A DNA stretch of 21,564 bases from an uncultured Rubrivivax sp. (GTDB lineage Bacteria; Pseudomonadota; Gammaproteobacteria; Burkholderiales; Burkholderiaceae_C), in NCBI GenBank assembly GCA_937975735.1, contig CALJUI010000026.1, positions 1 through 21,564 on the forward strand. The letters are read 5' to 3'. The first letter of the stretch is position 1. Each line of letters opens with the position of its first letter. The notes below the pieces were generated by a model. The model was not told where the DNA came from. It saw only the letters and a program-made list of their open reading frames with translations, and did no database searches. A program made the translations under genes and the position numbers. Shown piece after piece: positions 1 through 7,624 of the stretch.

Positions 1-1
1 C

Positions 2-790
2 GGCGCCGGCAAGCCCGCGGCCTACCGGCCCTTCGCTGGCGCCGGGGTCTACGTGCCGACCTCCGCGCCGGCGGTGCCGCAGTGGTCGCAGCGCAAGCCC
101 TGGCTGCTTTCGAACGCCGGCCAGTTCCTGCCGCCCGGGCCGCCCGCGCTCGACAGCGCCGAGTGGGCGCGCGACTACCAGGAGGTGCGCGAGCTCGGGG
201 CCCGGGCCAGCAGCCGCCGCAGCCCCGAACAGACCGAGATCGCCCGGTTCTGGGAGTACTCGCTGCCGGCGATCTATTTCGGCGTCGTCGAGTCGGTGGC
301 GCGCCAGCCGGGACGCGATCCGGTGCGCAACGCGTCCCTCTACGCCGCGGCGGCGCAGGCGATGGACGACGCGCTGATCGCGGTCTTCGACGCCAAGTAC
401 CACCACCACTTCTGGCGGCCGATCACGGCGATCCGCAACGGCGACCTCGACGGGCACGACGGCACCGAGCGCGACCCGTCCTGGACCTCGCTGATCGACG
501 CGCCGCTGCATCCGGAGTACCCGAGCGGGCACAGCGTGCTTGCGGCGTCGATCGGGGCGGTGCTGAAGGCCGAGCTCGGTGCGCAGGCGGGCGTGACGCT
601 GGCCACCCGCAGCCCCACCGCGAAGGGTGCGGTCCGGCAGTGGTCCCGCGTCGACGACTTCGTTCAGGAGGTTTCCGACGCGCGCGTGTGGGCCGGCATC
701 CACTTCCGCTCGGCGACGAAAGCGGGCGAGACGATGGGCTGGCGGATCGGCGAGCTGGCCGGCCGGCGCTGGCTGCAGCCGGCGCACTGA
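2..790 (+). CDS. Vanadium-dependent haloperoxidase / PAP2-family protein, 5' end outside window
   Basis: The reading frame is open from the window edge, so the N-terminus is missing; 262 residues are visible. A GTG at 53 is in frame but the preceding codons (…YRPFAGAGVY) already look like family sequence, so I treat it as internal. Three active-site motifs are present in order: KYHHHFWRP (the K-x6-RP motif, Lys at about visible residue 132, base 395), PSGHS (bases 521-535) and ARVWAGIHFR, which carries the third-motif Arg and His. In this superfamily these residues bind vanadate or phosphate; members either oxidise halides with peroxide or act as acid phosphatases, and sequence alone does not separate the two. 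The Asp often found after the last His is absent (HFRSAT). The gene converges on the AraC-type gene, with 3 bp between the two stops. Any signal peptide would lie upstream of the window. Confidence 0.85.
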   Translation, partial: GAGKPAAYRPFAGAGVYVPTSAPAVPQWSQRKPWLLSNAGQFLPPGPPALDSAEWARDYQEVRELGARASSRRSPEQTEIARFWEYSLPAIYFGVVESVARQPGRDPVRNASLYAAAAQAMDDALIAVFDAKYHHHFWRPITAIRNGDLDGHDGTERDPSWTSLIDAPLHPEYPSGHSVLAASIGAVLKAELGAQAGVTLATRSPTAKGAVRQWSRVDDFVQEVSDARVWAGIHFRSATKAGETMGWRIGELAGRRWLQPAH

Positions 791-793
791 GGC

Positions 794-1792
794 TCAGCGC
801 TGCGCCCGCCGCCAGGCGGCGGGCGGTTGCCCCATCAGGCGCTTGAACGCCCGCGAGAATGCCGCCTCCGACTCGTAGCCGATGTCCTGGGCGATGCTGG
901 CCACCGTGCTGCGCGTCTCGCGCAGCCGATTGGCGCCGAGCTGCAGGCGCCAGTGGGTCAGGTACTGGATCGGCGGCTGGCCGACCAGCGCGACGAAGCG
1001 CTCGTGCAGCGCCGAGCGCGACATCCCGACCGCGCGCGCCAGCTCGTCCATCGACCAGCCGCGCGCCGGGTCCTCGTGCATCAGCGCGATCGCGCGGCCG
1101 ACGTAGCGGTCGCGCAGCCCGGCCAGCCAGCCCTGGCCGGCGCCCTCCGGCAGCGACTCGAGGTAGCGCCGCGCCGCGTCGACGAAGACCATCTCGCTGA
1201 CCTGCTCCAGCAACGCCGCGCTGCCCGGGCGGCGCAGGCGCGACTCCTCGGCGGCCTGGCCGAGCATCGGCGCCACCCACTGACCGACGCCGGTCGAGGG
1301 CAGGTGAAGCAGGCGCGGCATCGCCGCGATCAAGGGGTTGAACGGGCGCAGGTCGCAGCTGATGAAGCCGCAGATGAAGACGACGCTGGCCTCGGCGCTG
1401 GGCAGCATCGCGCCCGGCTCGCAGACCCCGTCGTGGAAGGCGACCGAGATCGGCTTGGGGTCGTTGCGCGTCGTGAAGCGCCAGTCGCTGTCCTCGCCCT
1501 GCGAGCGCATGCCCGGTGCGCTCGACAGCACGTGCCCGTCGCCGCGCGGGAACATCACGATGTCGCCCGCGCCGATCCGCACCGGCGCCTCGCCGTCGGT
1601 GGCCGCCCAGCCCTGGCCGCGCATGATGAGGTGATAGGCCAGCATGTGCTCGGCGCCGGGGTTCAGCGCGCGCGCCAGATCGGGCGACGCCGGCGTTTCC
1701 GCCACCCACTCGTCGCGGCAGCTGACGTTGTAGAAGACCGCACCGCGGAGGTTGACGCTGCGCAGCACATCGGACAGGGGGTCGTGCTTCAT
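794..1792 (-). CDS. AraC-family transcriptional regulator with N-terminal cupin domain
   Basis: A 332-residue DNA-binding regulator. The N-terminal half begins DPLSDVLRSVNLRGAVFYN and continues through AEHMLAYHLIMRGQGW and GAGDIVMFPRGDGHVL, the cupin-type sensor seen in one large AraC subgroup. The C-terminal ~100 residues hold two helix-turn-helices: WSMDELARAVGMSRSALHERF and VASIAQDIGYESEAAFSRAF, followed by the usual GQPPAAWRR end. I chose the ATG at 1790-1792 because MKHDPLSDVLRS is the usual family start; a longer frame to 1909 would run over the start of the divergent flavoprotein gene. The ribosome binding site is weak. The gene is divergent from the oxidoreductase at 1908, and a perfect 12-bp palindrome lies between them, so regulation of that enzyme (and itself) is the simplest inference. 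The ligand is unknown. Confidence 0.93.
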   Translation of the reverse strand: MKHDPLSDVLRSVNLRGAVFYNVSCRDEWVAETPASPDLARALNPGAEHMLAYHLIMRGQGWAATDGEAPVRIGAGDIVMFPRGDGHVLSSAPGMRSQGEDSDWRFTTRNDPKPISVAFHDGVCEPGAMLPSAEASVVFICGFISCDLRPFNPLIAAMPRLLHLPSTGVGQWVAPMLGQAAEESRLRRPGSAALLEQVSEMVFVDAARRYLESLPEGAGQGWLAGLRDRYVGRAIALMHEDPARGWSMDELARAVGMSRSALHERFVALVGQPPIQYLTHWRLQLGANRLRETRSTVASIAQDIGYESEAAFSRAFKRLMGQPPAAWRRAQR

Positions 1793-1821
1793 CGTGGTCG
1801 AGCCCTCGGCGCGGAGCGGCG

Positions 1822-1833
1822 GGCAAATTTGCC
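1822..1833. promoter_or_regulatory. Perfect 12-bp palindrome GGCAAATTTGCC, possible operator
   Basis: GGCAAATTTGCC is a perfect inverted repeat with an AAATTT core in otherwise very GC-rich sequence. It lies in the 115-bp gap between the divergent AraC-type gene and the flavoprotein gene, 30 bp from the regulator start and 74 bp from the enzyme start. AraC proteins usually bind direct or asymmetric half sites, so a symmetric site could belong to another regulator or be chance. No convincing -35/-10 pair is visible nearby. Confidence 0.35.
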
Positions 1834-1907
1834 GGAGAAGCGGGGAAGCGTCAACGCCGTGGGCCGCCCACACTGCCCGCCATCCCCCACATGACGATGG
1901 AGCCGCC

Positions 1908-3365
1908 ATGTTCGCACCGCATCATTCCCATGCCGCCGACCCGGCCAAGTCGCTCGAGGCCGACTACGTGATCGTCGGCGCCGGCGCGGCCGGCATGGCC
2001 TTCGCGGACAGCCTGCTCGGCGACAGCGCACACAGCATGATCATCGTCGACCGCCGCCACCAGCCGGGCGGTCACTGGGTGGACAGCTACCCCTTCATCC
2101 GGCTGCACGGGCCGTCCGCGCACTACGGCGTCAACTCCAGGCCGCTCGGCGAGGACGCCGTCGAGCACGGTGGCTGGAACGATGGCCTGATGCAGCTGGC
2201 CAGCGGCGCCGAGATCTGCGCCTACTTCGACCGCGTGATGCAGGATCACCTGCTGCCCAGCGGCCGGGTCACCTACCTGCCGATGACCGAGCTGGGCCAG
2301 GGCGGCGTCGCGCGGTCGCTGGTCGACGGGCGCCTCGTGCAGCTGCGGGCGCGCCGCAAGTGGGTCGATGCCACCGTTGCCGACACCCAGGTCCCGGCCA
2401 CCCATCCGCCGCGCTTCAGCGTGGCCGACGGCGTGCGCTGGACGACCCCGAACGACCTCGTCAGGCAGGCGCTGCCGGCGCCGCGCCACGTCATCGTCGG
2501 CGGCGGCAAGACCGGCATCGACGTGGCCCTGTGGCTGCTCGGCCAGGGCGTGGACCCGGACTCGATCACCTGGATCCGGCCGCGCGAGGCCTGGCTGCTG
2601 AACCGGGCGCTGGTCCAGCCCTCCGGGCGCGGCCTGCTCGCCACCGTGAGTGCGAACGCGCAGGAGATGGAGGCGGCGGCCGCCGCCGAGTCGGTGACCG
2701 GGCTGTTCGCGCGCCTCGAGCGCGCCGAACTGCTGCGTCGCATCGACCGCGAGGTGACGCCGACGATGTTCCGCTGTGCGATCGTCAGCGATGCGGAACT
2801 GGCTCAGCTGCGGCGGATCCGGCACGTCGTGCGCGGAGCCCACGTGCTTGCCATCGAGCCGCGGCGCATCGTACTGACCCGGGGAACGGTCGCGACGACG
2901 CCGGATGCGCTCCACGTGCATTGCAGCGCGGCCGGCCTGCCGCGACCGCGCCACGAGCCGGTCTTCCAGCGCGGGCGCATCGTGCTTCAGTACGTCCGCC
3001 GCTGTTCGCCCTGCTTCAGCGCCGCGCTGATCGCGCGCCTGGAGGCGACGCTGGACGACGACGAGGCCCGCAATGCGCTGTGCGAGCCGGTCGCGCCGCC
3101 CGAGGTGCCGCTGGACTGGCTGCGCATGCACCTGCGCTCGGCGCGCAATCAGCAGCGCTGGTCGAAGTCGCCGGCGCTGCGCGCCTGGTTCGCGCGCTCG
3201 CGGCTGGACCCGATGGCCGGCGCGATCGAGCGGGCACTGGCGGGCCCGGAAGCGCCGGCGCTGCTCGACGCCCTCGAGCGCTACCGCCGGGCGCTGCCGG
3301 CGGGGCTGGAGCGTCTGGCGCAGCTGCTGGCCACCGCGCCGGCGGTCGAGGCCGTGACGGCCTAG
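1908..3365 (+). CDS. FAD/NAD(P)-dependent oxidoreductase, flavin-monooxygenase-like, substrate unknown
   Basis: A 485-residue protein with two nucleotide-binding folds. The first, DYVIVGAGAAGMAFADSLL (Gly-rich loop at residues 24-29), should bind FAD; it is followed by an acidic strand end IIVDRR and PGGHWVDSYPF, reminiscent of FAD-contact segments in flavin monooxygenases. The second, HVIVGGGKTGIDVALWL (residues 198-203), should bind NAD(P)H. There is no export signal, so it is probably cytoplasmic. The start at 1908 has a good GGAG (1899-1902) 5 nt upstream; the same frame is open further upstream but that part overlaps the AraC gene. The stop is TAG. Divergence from the AraC-type gene suggests inducible expression. 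The C-terminal third, with a KSPALRAWFARSRLDP region, matches nothing I can name. Hydroxylation or dehydrogenation of a small organic compound is possible but not shown. Confidence 0.88.
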   Translation: MFAPHHSHAADPAKSLEADYVIVGAGAAGMAFADSLLGDSAHSMIIVDRRHQPGGHWVDSYPFIRLHGPSAHYGVNSRPLGEDAVEHGGWNDGLMQLASGAEICAYFDRVMQDHLLPSGRVTYLPMTELGQGGVARSLVDGRLVQLRARRKWVDATVADTQVPATHPPRFSVADGVRWTTPNDLVRQALPAPRHVIVGGGKTGIDVALWLLGQGVDPDSITWIRPREAWLLNRALVQPSGRGLLATVSANAQEMEAAAAAESVTGLFARLERAELLRRIDREVTPTMFRCAIVSDAELAQLRRIRHVVRGAHVLAIEPRRIVLTRGTVATTPDALHVHCSAAGLPRPRHEPVFQRGRIVLQYVRRCSPCFSAALIARLEATLDDDEARNALCEPVAPPEVPLDWLRMHLRSARNQQRWSKSPALRAWFARSRLDPMAGAIERALAGPEAPALLDALERYRRALPAGLERLAQLLATAPAVEAVTA

Positions 3366-3560
3366 CCGCCGATCGGCGCGGGCCGGCGCTGGCTCGGGAC
3401 CTCGGTCGGCCTTGCAGGCCGCGCCCTCGCGGAGCTCGGGCTCCTCCTGAGGCGTTCGTCCCCGCGCAGGTGCGGGCTCACCGACCGAGCCGCGCGGGAC
3501 GCGGCCCGGCGCCAGCCGCAGATCCCCGCGCAGGCAGGGTTCTGCGCGCGGGTTCGCTCC
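3366..3560. terminator. Convergent intergenic region with nested inverted repeats, possible bidirectional terminator
   Basis: These 195 bp separate the convergent flavoprotein and Bug genes. CTCGGTCGG (3401-3409) and CCGACCGAG (3481-3489) form a perfect 9-bp inverted repeat. Between them are smaller stems, such as CGGCC-TTGCA-GGCCG and GGAGC-TCGG-GCTCC (3431-3444). After them comes CCGCG-CGGGA-CGCGG (3490-3504). No T-run follows any stem on either strand, so an intrinsic terminator is not demonstrated. I see no gene in this stretch. Confidence 0.35.
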
Positions 3561-4526
3561 TCAGTCGGCGTACTGCCCCGCGGCCTTGATCGCCGGGCCC
3601 CACTTGTCGATCTCGGCGGCGACGAACTTCTTGTGCTCCGCCGGGGCCAGCCGACCGTCGTTGACGACGACCGCGCCCAGGGCCTCCTGCTTCTTGATGA
3701 AGTCGGCGTCCTTCAGCGCCGTCCGCAGCGCGGCGTTGATCTGGTCGATCACCGCCTTCGGCGTGCCCTTGGGCGCGTACAGGCCGTGCCAGATGCTGAC
3801 GTTGAAGCCCTTCAGGCCCTGGCTGTCCAGCGTCGGCAGCTTGGCCAGCGCGGGCGACGACAGCGGCTGCATCGTCGTGACGGCGAAGGCCTTGACCTTG
3901 CCGGACTCGATCTGACCAGTGGTGTTGGTGGTCTGGTCGCACAGCAGGTCGACCTGGCCGCCGAGCAGATCGGTCATCGCCGGGCCGGTGCCCTTGTACG
4001 GGATCGTCGTCATGTCGATCTTCAGGCTCTGCTGGAAGAGCAGCCCGCACAGGTGCGACGCAGCGCCGAGGCCGGCGTTGGCGAGGTTGACCTTGCCCTT
4101 GTTGGCCTCGAGCCACTTGACGAGCTCGGCGTAGTTGTTCGCGGGCAGCGTCGGTCGGCCGATCAGCGTCATCGGCACTTCGTTGACCATGCCCAGGTAC
4201 TCGAAGTCGTCGAGCGTCTTGAACGGCAGGTTGCGGTACAGCGCCGGCGAGGTGGCCATGCCGATGTGGTGCAGCAGCAGCGTGTGGCCGTCGGGCGTGG
4301 CCTTGGCGGTGCGGGTCGCGCCGAGCGTGCCGCCGGCGCCGGCGACGTTCTCGATGACGACCGTCTGCTTGAGCGCCGCGCCGAGCGCGACGCCGAGGTC
4401 GCGCGCGACCTTGTCGGTGGGGCCGCCGGCCGAGAAGGGCACGATCAGCGTGATCGGCTTGGTCGGGTAGGCGGACGCGGCGCCGGCCACGAGGGCGGCG
4501 GCGACGGCGATCAGAAGCTTGGTCAT
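3561..4526 (-). CDS. Bug/TctC-family periplasmic substrate-binding protein
   Basis: A 321-residue exported binding protein. A Sec signal peptide (MTKLLIAVAAALVAGAASA, cleavage before YPTKP) is followed by the family hallmarks: ITLIVPFSAGGPTDKVAR, DGHTLLLHHIG, and IPYKGTGPAMTDLLGGQVD, the region that contacts a carboxylate ligand in solved Bug proteins. Length is normal for the family. A GGAG on the coding strand (bases 4533-4536) supports the ATG at 4526. No TctA/TctB membrane genes are visible, which is common for these proteins in Burkholderiales, where many copies exist without a cognate transporter. It lies 107 bp downstream of the FAD/Fe-S dehydrogenase on the same strand and is probably part of that transcript, suggesting a sensing or binding role for the same or a related organic acid. 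The ligand is unknown. Confidence 0.93.
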   Translation of the reverse strand: MTKLLIAVAAALVAGAASAYPTKPITLIVPFSAGGPTDKVARDLGVALGAALKQTVVIENVAGAGGTLGATRTAKATPDGHTLLLHHIGMATSPALYRNLPFKTLDDFEYLGMVNEVPMTLIGRPTLPANNYAELVKWLEANKGKVNLANAGLGAASHLCGLLFQQSLKIDMTTIPYKGTGPAMTDLLGGQVDLLCDQTTNTTGQIESGKVKAFAVTTMQPLSSPALAKLPTLDSQGLKGFNVSIWHGLYAPKGTPKAVIDQINAALRTALKDADFIKKQEALGAVVVNDGRLAPAEHKKFVAAEIDKWGPAIKAAGQYAD

Positions 4527-4530
4527 CGGG

Positions 4531-4576
4531 GGCTCCGTTGAGGGGTGGGCGTGATGCGGGCGGATGTTACGGAGCC
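4531..4576 (-). promoter_or_regulatory. Inverted repeat that could pair with the Bug-gene ribosome binding site
   Basis: GGCTCCGT (4531-4538) and ACGGAGCC (4569-4576) are perfect 8-bp reverse complements separated by 30 nt. On the minus-strand message the 3' arm contains the GGAG ribosome binding site just before the ATG at 4526. Folding would therefore bury the Shine-Dalgarno sequence. Whether it folds in vivo is unknown, and GC-rich DNA makes chance repeats common. Confidence 0.3.
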
Positions 4577-4633
4577 GCGGCCGGCGCCGCATTCGCGGAA
4601 CTGCGTAGTGCGATCGGGCCCCGGCCGGGCCGG

Positions 4634-7624
4634 TCAGCGGGCCGGGGGCGGCGCCGGCGGCAGATGCGCCGCCAGCACGCGAGCCACGTGCAGCGCCTCG
4701 CGCTGCGCGCCGTCGGCGATCTGGTGCCGGCAGCTGGTGCCGTCGGCGACGATGATCGCGTCCGGCGCGGCGCGCACGGCCGGCAGCAGGCTCAGTTCGG
4801 CCATCTTCATCGACGTGTCCAGGTGCGCCGCCTCGTAGCCGAAGCTGCCGGCCATGCCGCAGCACGAGCTCTCGATCGGCTGCGGGTCCGCGCCGGGGAT
4901 CAGGAGCAGCGTCTCGAACACCGGCGGCATCGCGCCGAAGGCCTTCTGGTGGCAGTGGCCGTGCACATGCATCGGCCGGGTGGCCGGCGCGAGCGGCAGC
5001 GCGAAGCGGCCGGCGCGGGCCTCGGCGGCGACGAACTCCTCGAACAGCAGGGCCCGGCCGGCCAGCCGGTCGGCCGCCTCGCCCAGCCCCATCACGCGCA
5101 GCTCGTCGCGCAGCGTCAGCAGGCACGAAGGCTCCAGGCCGACGATCGGCAGGCCGGCGTCGACGAAGGGCGCGAAGGCGTCGAGCAGCTCGCGGGCGCG
5201 GGCCTTCGCCTCGGCCGCCAGGCCGGCGGCCAGCAGCGTGCGGCCGCAGCACAGCTGACCGCCGCCGGGGCGCGTCGCGACGTGCACCGCGACGCCGGCG
5301 GCCTGCAGCACGCGCACCGCGTCGACGGCGTTCTCGGTCTCGAAGTGGCCGTTGAAGGTGTCGACGAAGAGCACCACGCCGCGCTCGGCGGCGAGCACCT
5401 GCTCGCGCGTCGCCAGGCCGAGCGACGGCGCCGCGGCCGCGAAGGTGTCGCGGCGGAAGCGCGGCAACGACCGGCGCGCCGACAGGCCGAGCCAGCGCTC
5501 GGTCAGCCAGGAGGCCCCGGGCAGCCGGTCGCGCAGGTTGAACAACCAGGGCAGCCGGCTCGCGCGTGGCGCGATGTCCGGCAGCCGGGCGATCAGGCGG
5601 TCCTTCCACGACAGCCCGCGCTCGGCCGCGCGCTGCGCGGCGAACTCGAGCTTGATCTTCGCCATGTCGACGCCGGTCGGGCAGTCGCGCTTGCAGCCCT
5701 TGCAGCCGACGCACAGGTCCAGCGCCTCGGCCACCGCGTCGGAGGTGAAGCCGCCGTCGAGCTGACCCGACAGCGCCAGCCGCAGCGTGTTGGCGCGGCC
5801 GCGCGTCAGGTGCAGCTCGTCGCGCGTGACGCGGTAGCTCGGGCACATCGTGCCGGCGTCGAACTGGCGGCAGTGGCCGTTGTTGTTGCACATCTCGACC
5901 GCCTTGGCCAGGCCGCCGGTGTCGTCGCCGCCGCTGCCCGGGGTGGTGGTGGCCTCGGTCACCGGGTCGTTCTGCACGTTCCAGGCCGACCAGTCGAACA
6001 CCGGCGTCAGCGGGATCGTGCGGTAGGTCGGCGGGAAGCGGAACAGCGCCGGATCGTCCATCTTCGGCGTGTCGACGATCTTGCCGGGGTTGAGCAGGCC
6101 GCCGGGGTCGAGGTGCTGCTTGATCGCGCGCAGCGCGTCGTTCAGCGCCGGGCCGAACTGCCAGGCCACCCATTCGCCGCGGCACAGGCCGTCGCCGTGC
6201 TCGCCGCTGTAGGCGCCCTTGAACTTCTGCACGAGCGCGCTGGCCTCCTCGGCGATGGCGCGCATCTTGGCCGCCCCGTCGCGCCGCATGTCAAGGATCG
6301 GCCGCACGTGCAGCGTGCCGACCGAGGCGTGCGCGTACCAGGTGCCGCGCGTGCCGTGGCGGGCGAAGACCTCGGTCAGCGCGTCGGTGTACTCGGCCAG
6401 ATGCACGAGCGGCACCGCGCAGTCCTCGATGAAGCTGACCGGCTTGCCGTCGCCCTTGAGGCTCATCATGATGTTCAGGCCGGCCTTGCGGACATCCCAC
6501 AAGGCCTTCTGCGGCGCCTCGTCGGGCATCTCGACGACGCCGGCGCTGCCGCTGAAGTCGGCCATCAGCTCGACCAGCGATCCGAGCCGCCGCAGCAGGT
6601 CGCCACGGTCCTCGCCGCTGAACTCGACGAGCAGGATCGCCGCCGGCGCACCGATCAACGCCGCCTCGATGACCGGCCGGAACGCCGGGTTCGCGCGCGC
6701 CAGCTCGATCATCGTGCGGTCGACCAGCTCGACCGCGCTGGGCCCCAGCGCGACGATGTGCTGCGCCGAGTCCATCGCCTGGTGGAAGCTCGCGAAGTTG
6801 ACGACGCCCAGCACCTTGTGCCGCGGCAGCCGGCCGAGCTTGAGCCGAAGGCGTTCGGTGATGCCGAGCGTGCCCTCGCTGCCGACCAGCAGGTGCGCGA
6901 GGTTGACGTGGCCGTCGGCGGTGTAGGGCCGCTCGCTCTGCGGGTGGAAGATGTCGAGGTTGTAGCCGCCCACGCGGCGCATCACCTTCGGCCACCGGGC
7001 CTCGATCTGGGCGCGGTGGGTGTCGGCCAGGCCGCGCACGAAGTCGGCGATGCCGCGTTCGCGCGCGCCGAGGCCGTCGACCGGCCCGAACGATCCGCGC
7101 GTGCCGTCGGCCAGCCAGGCGTCGATGCCCAGCACGTTGTGCACCATGTTGCCGTAGGCGATGCTGCGCGAGCCGCAGGAGTTGTTGCCGGCCATGCCCC
7201 CCAGCGTGGCCTGCGCGCTGGTCGACACGTCGACCGGGAACCACAGCCCGAGCGGCTTGAGCGCCTTGTTCAGATGGTCGAGCACGAGGCCGGGCTCGAC
7301 CTCGGCGGTCATCGCCTCGGCGTCGACGGCGAGGATGCGGCGATGGTGCTTGCTGTGGTCGATGACCAGCGCGGCGCCGGTGGTCTGGCCGCACTGCGAA
7401 CTGCCGCCGCCGCGCGACAGCACCGGCACCTTCGCGTCGCGCGCGACCGCCAGCGCGACGGCGACGTCCTCGGGCCCGGTCGGCACGAAGACCGCCAGCG
7501 GCACGATCTGGTAGATCGACGCGTCGGTGGCGTAGCGGCCGCGCGAGGCGGCGTCGACCATCACCTCGCCGCGCGTCTCCCGCCGCAGCCGGCGGGCGAG
7601 TTCGTCGACCGGGGCGCCGCTCAT
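4634..7624 (-). CDS. FAD-binding and (Fe-S)-binding 2-hydroxyacid dehydrogenase (fused GlcD/GlcF-like, about 1000 residues)
   Basis: A 996-residue fusion of a flavin dehydrogenase and an Fe-S electron-transfer subunit, as in D-lactate, D-2-hydroxyglutarate (YdiJ-type) and glycolate dehydrogenases. The N-terminal FAD domain (about residues 35-250) has FVPTGPEDVAVALAVA, VLSRGGGSSQCGQTTG and GMAGNNSCGSRSIAYGNM; the FAD-oxidase C-terminal domain follows to about 540. The Fe-S part has MCNNNGHCRQFDAGTMCP (Cys 579, 585, 594) and CVGCKGCKRDCP (Cys 638, 641, 644, 648), then two CCG motifs, QLCCGRT and ESSCCGMAGSFG, with HGHCHQKAF between. No signal peptide is seen; such enzymes usually pass electrons to the quinone pool at the inner membrane. 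Its ATG overlaps the stop of the GntR gene (ATGA), so translation is probably coupled. Substrate is inferred only to class: a D-2-hydroxyacid; glycolate would fit the nearby glyoxylate-type aminotransferase. Confidence 0.93.
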   Translation of the reverse strand: MSGAPVDELARRLRRETRGEVMVDAASRGRYATDASIYQIVPLAVFVPTGPEDVAVALAVARDAKVPVLSRGGGSSQCGQTTGAALVIDHSKHHRRILAVDAEAMTAEVEPGLVLDHLNKALKPLGLWFPVDVSTSAQATLGGMAGNNSCGSRSIAYGNMVHNVLGIDAWLADGTRGSFGPVDGLGARERGIADFVRGLADTHRAQIEARWPKVMRRVGGYNLDIFHPQSERPYTADGHVNLAHLLVGSEGTLGITERLRLKLGRLPRHKVLGVVNFASFHQAMDSAQHIVALGPSAVELVDRTMIELARANPAFRPVIEAALIGAPAAILLVEFSGEDRGDLLRRLGSLVELMADFSGSAGVVEMPDEAPQKALWDVRKAGLNIMMSLKGDGKPVSFIEDCAVPLVHLAEYTDALTEVFARHGTRGTWYAHASVGTLHVRPILDMRRDGAAKMRAIAEEASALVQKFKGAYSGEHGDGLCRGEWVAWQFGPALNDALRAIKQHLDPGGLLNPGKIVDTPKMDDPALFRFPPTYRTIPLTPVFDWSAWNVQNDPVTEATTTPGSGGDDTGGLAKAVEMCNNNGHCRQFDAGTMCPSYRVTRDELHLTRGRANTLRLALSGQLDGGFTSDAVAEALDLCVGCKGCKRDCPTGVDMAKIKLEFAAQRAAERGLSWKDRLIARLPDIAPRASRLPWLFNLRDRLPGASWLTERWLGLSARRSLPRFRRDTFAAAAPSLGLATREQVLAAERGVVLFVDTFNGHFETENAVDAVRVLQAAGVAVHVATRPGGGQLCCGRTLLAAGLAAEAKARARELLDAFAPFVDAGLPIVGLEPSCLLTLRDELRVMGLGEAADRLAGRALLFEEFVAAEARAGRFALPLAPATRPMHVHGHCHQKAFGAMPPVFETLLLIPGADPQPIESSCCGMAGSFGYEAAHLDTSMKMAELSLLPAVRAAPDAIIVADGTSCRHQIADGAQREALHVARVLAAHLPPAPPPAR

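Noticed and set aside
1793..1909. Longer N-terminus for the AraC-type protein (ATG at 1909)
   Set aside because: It would overlap the divergent flavoprotein start, and the extra 39 residues do not look like the family; the ATG at 1792 fits.
4617..4631. GGCCC/GGGCC stem after the dehydrogenase stop as a terminator
   Set aside because: The 5-bp stem has no T-run and sits in GC-rich sequence where such stems are frequent by chance.
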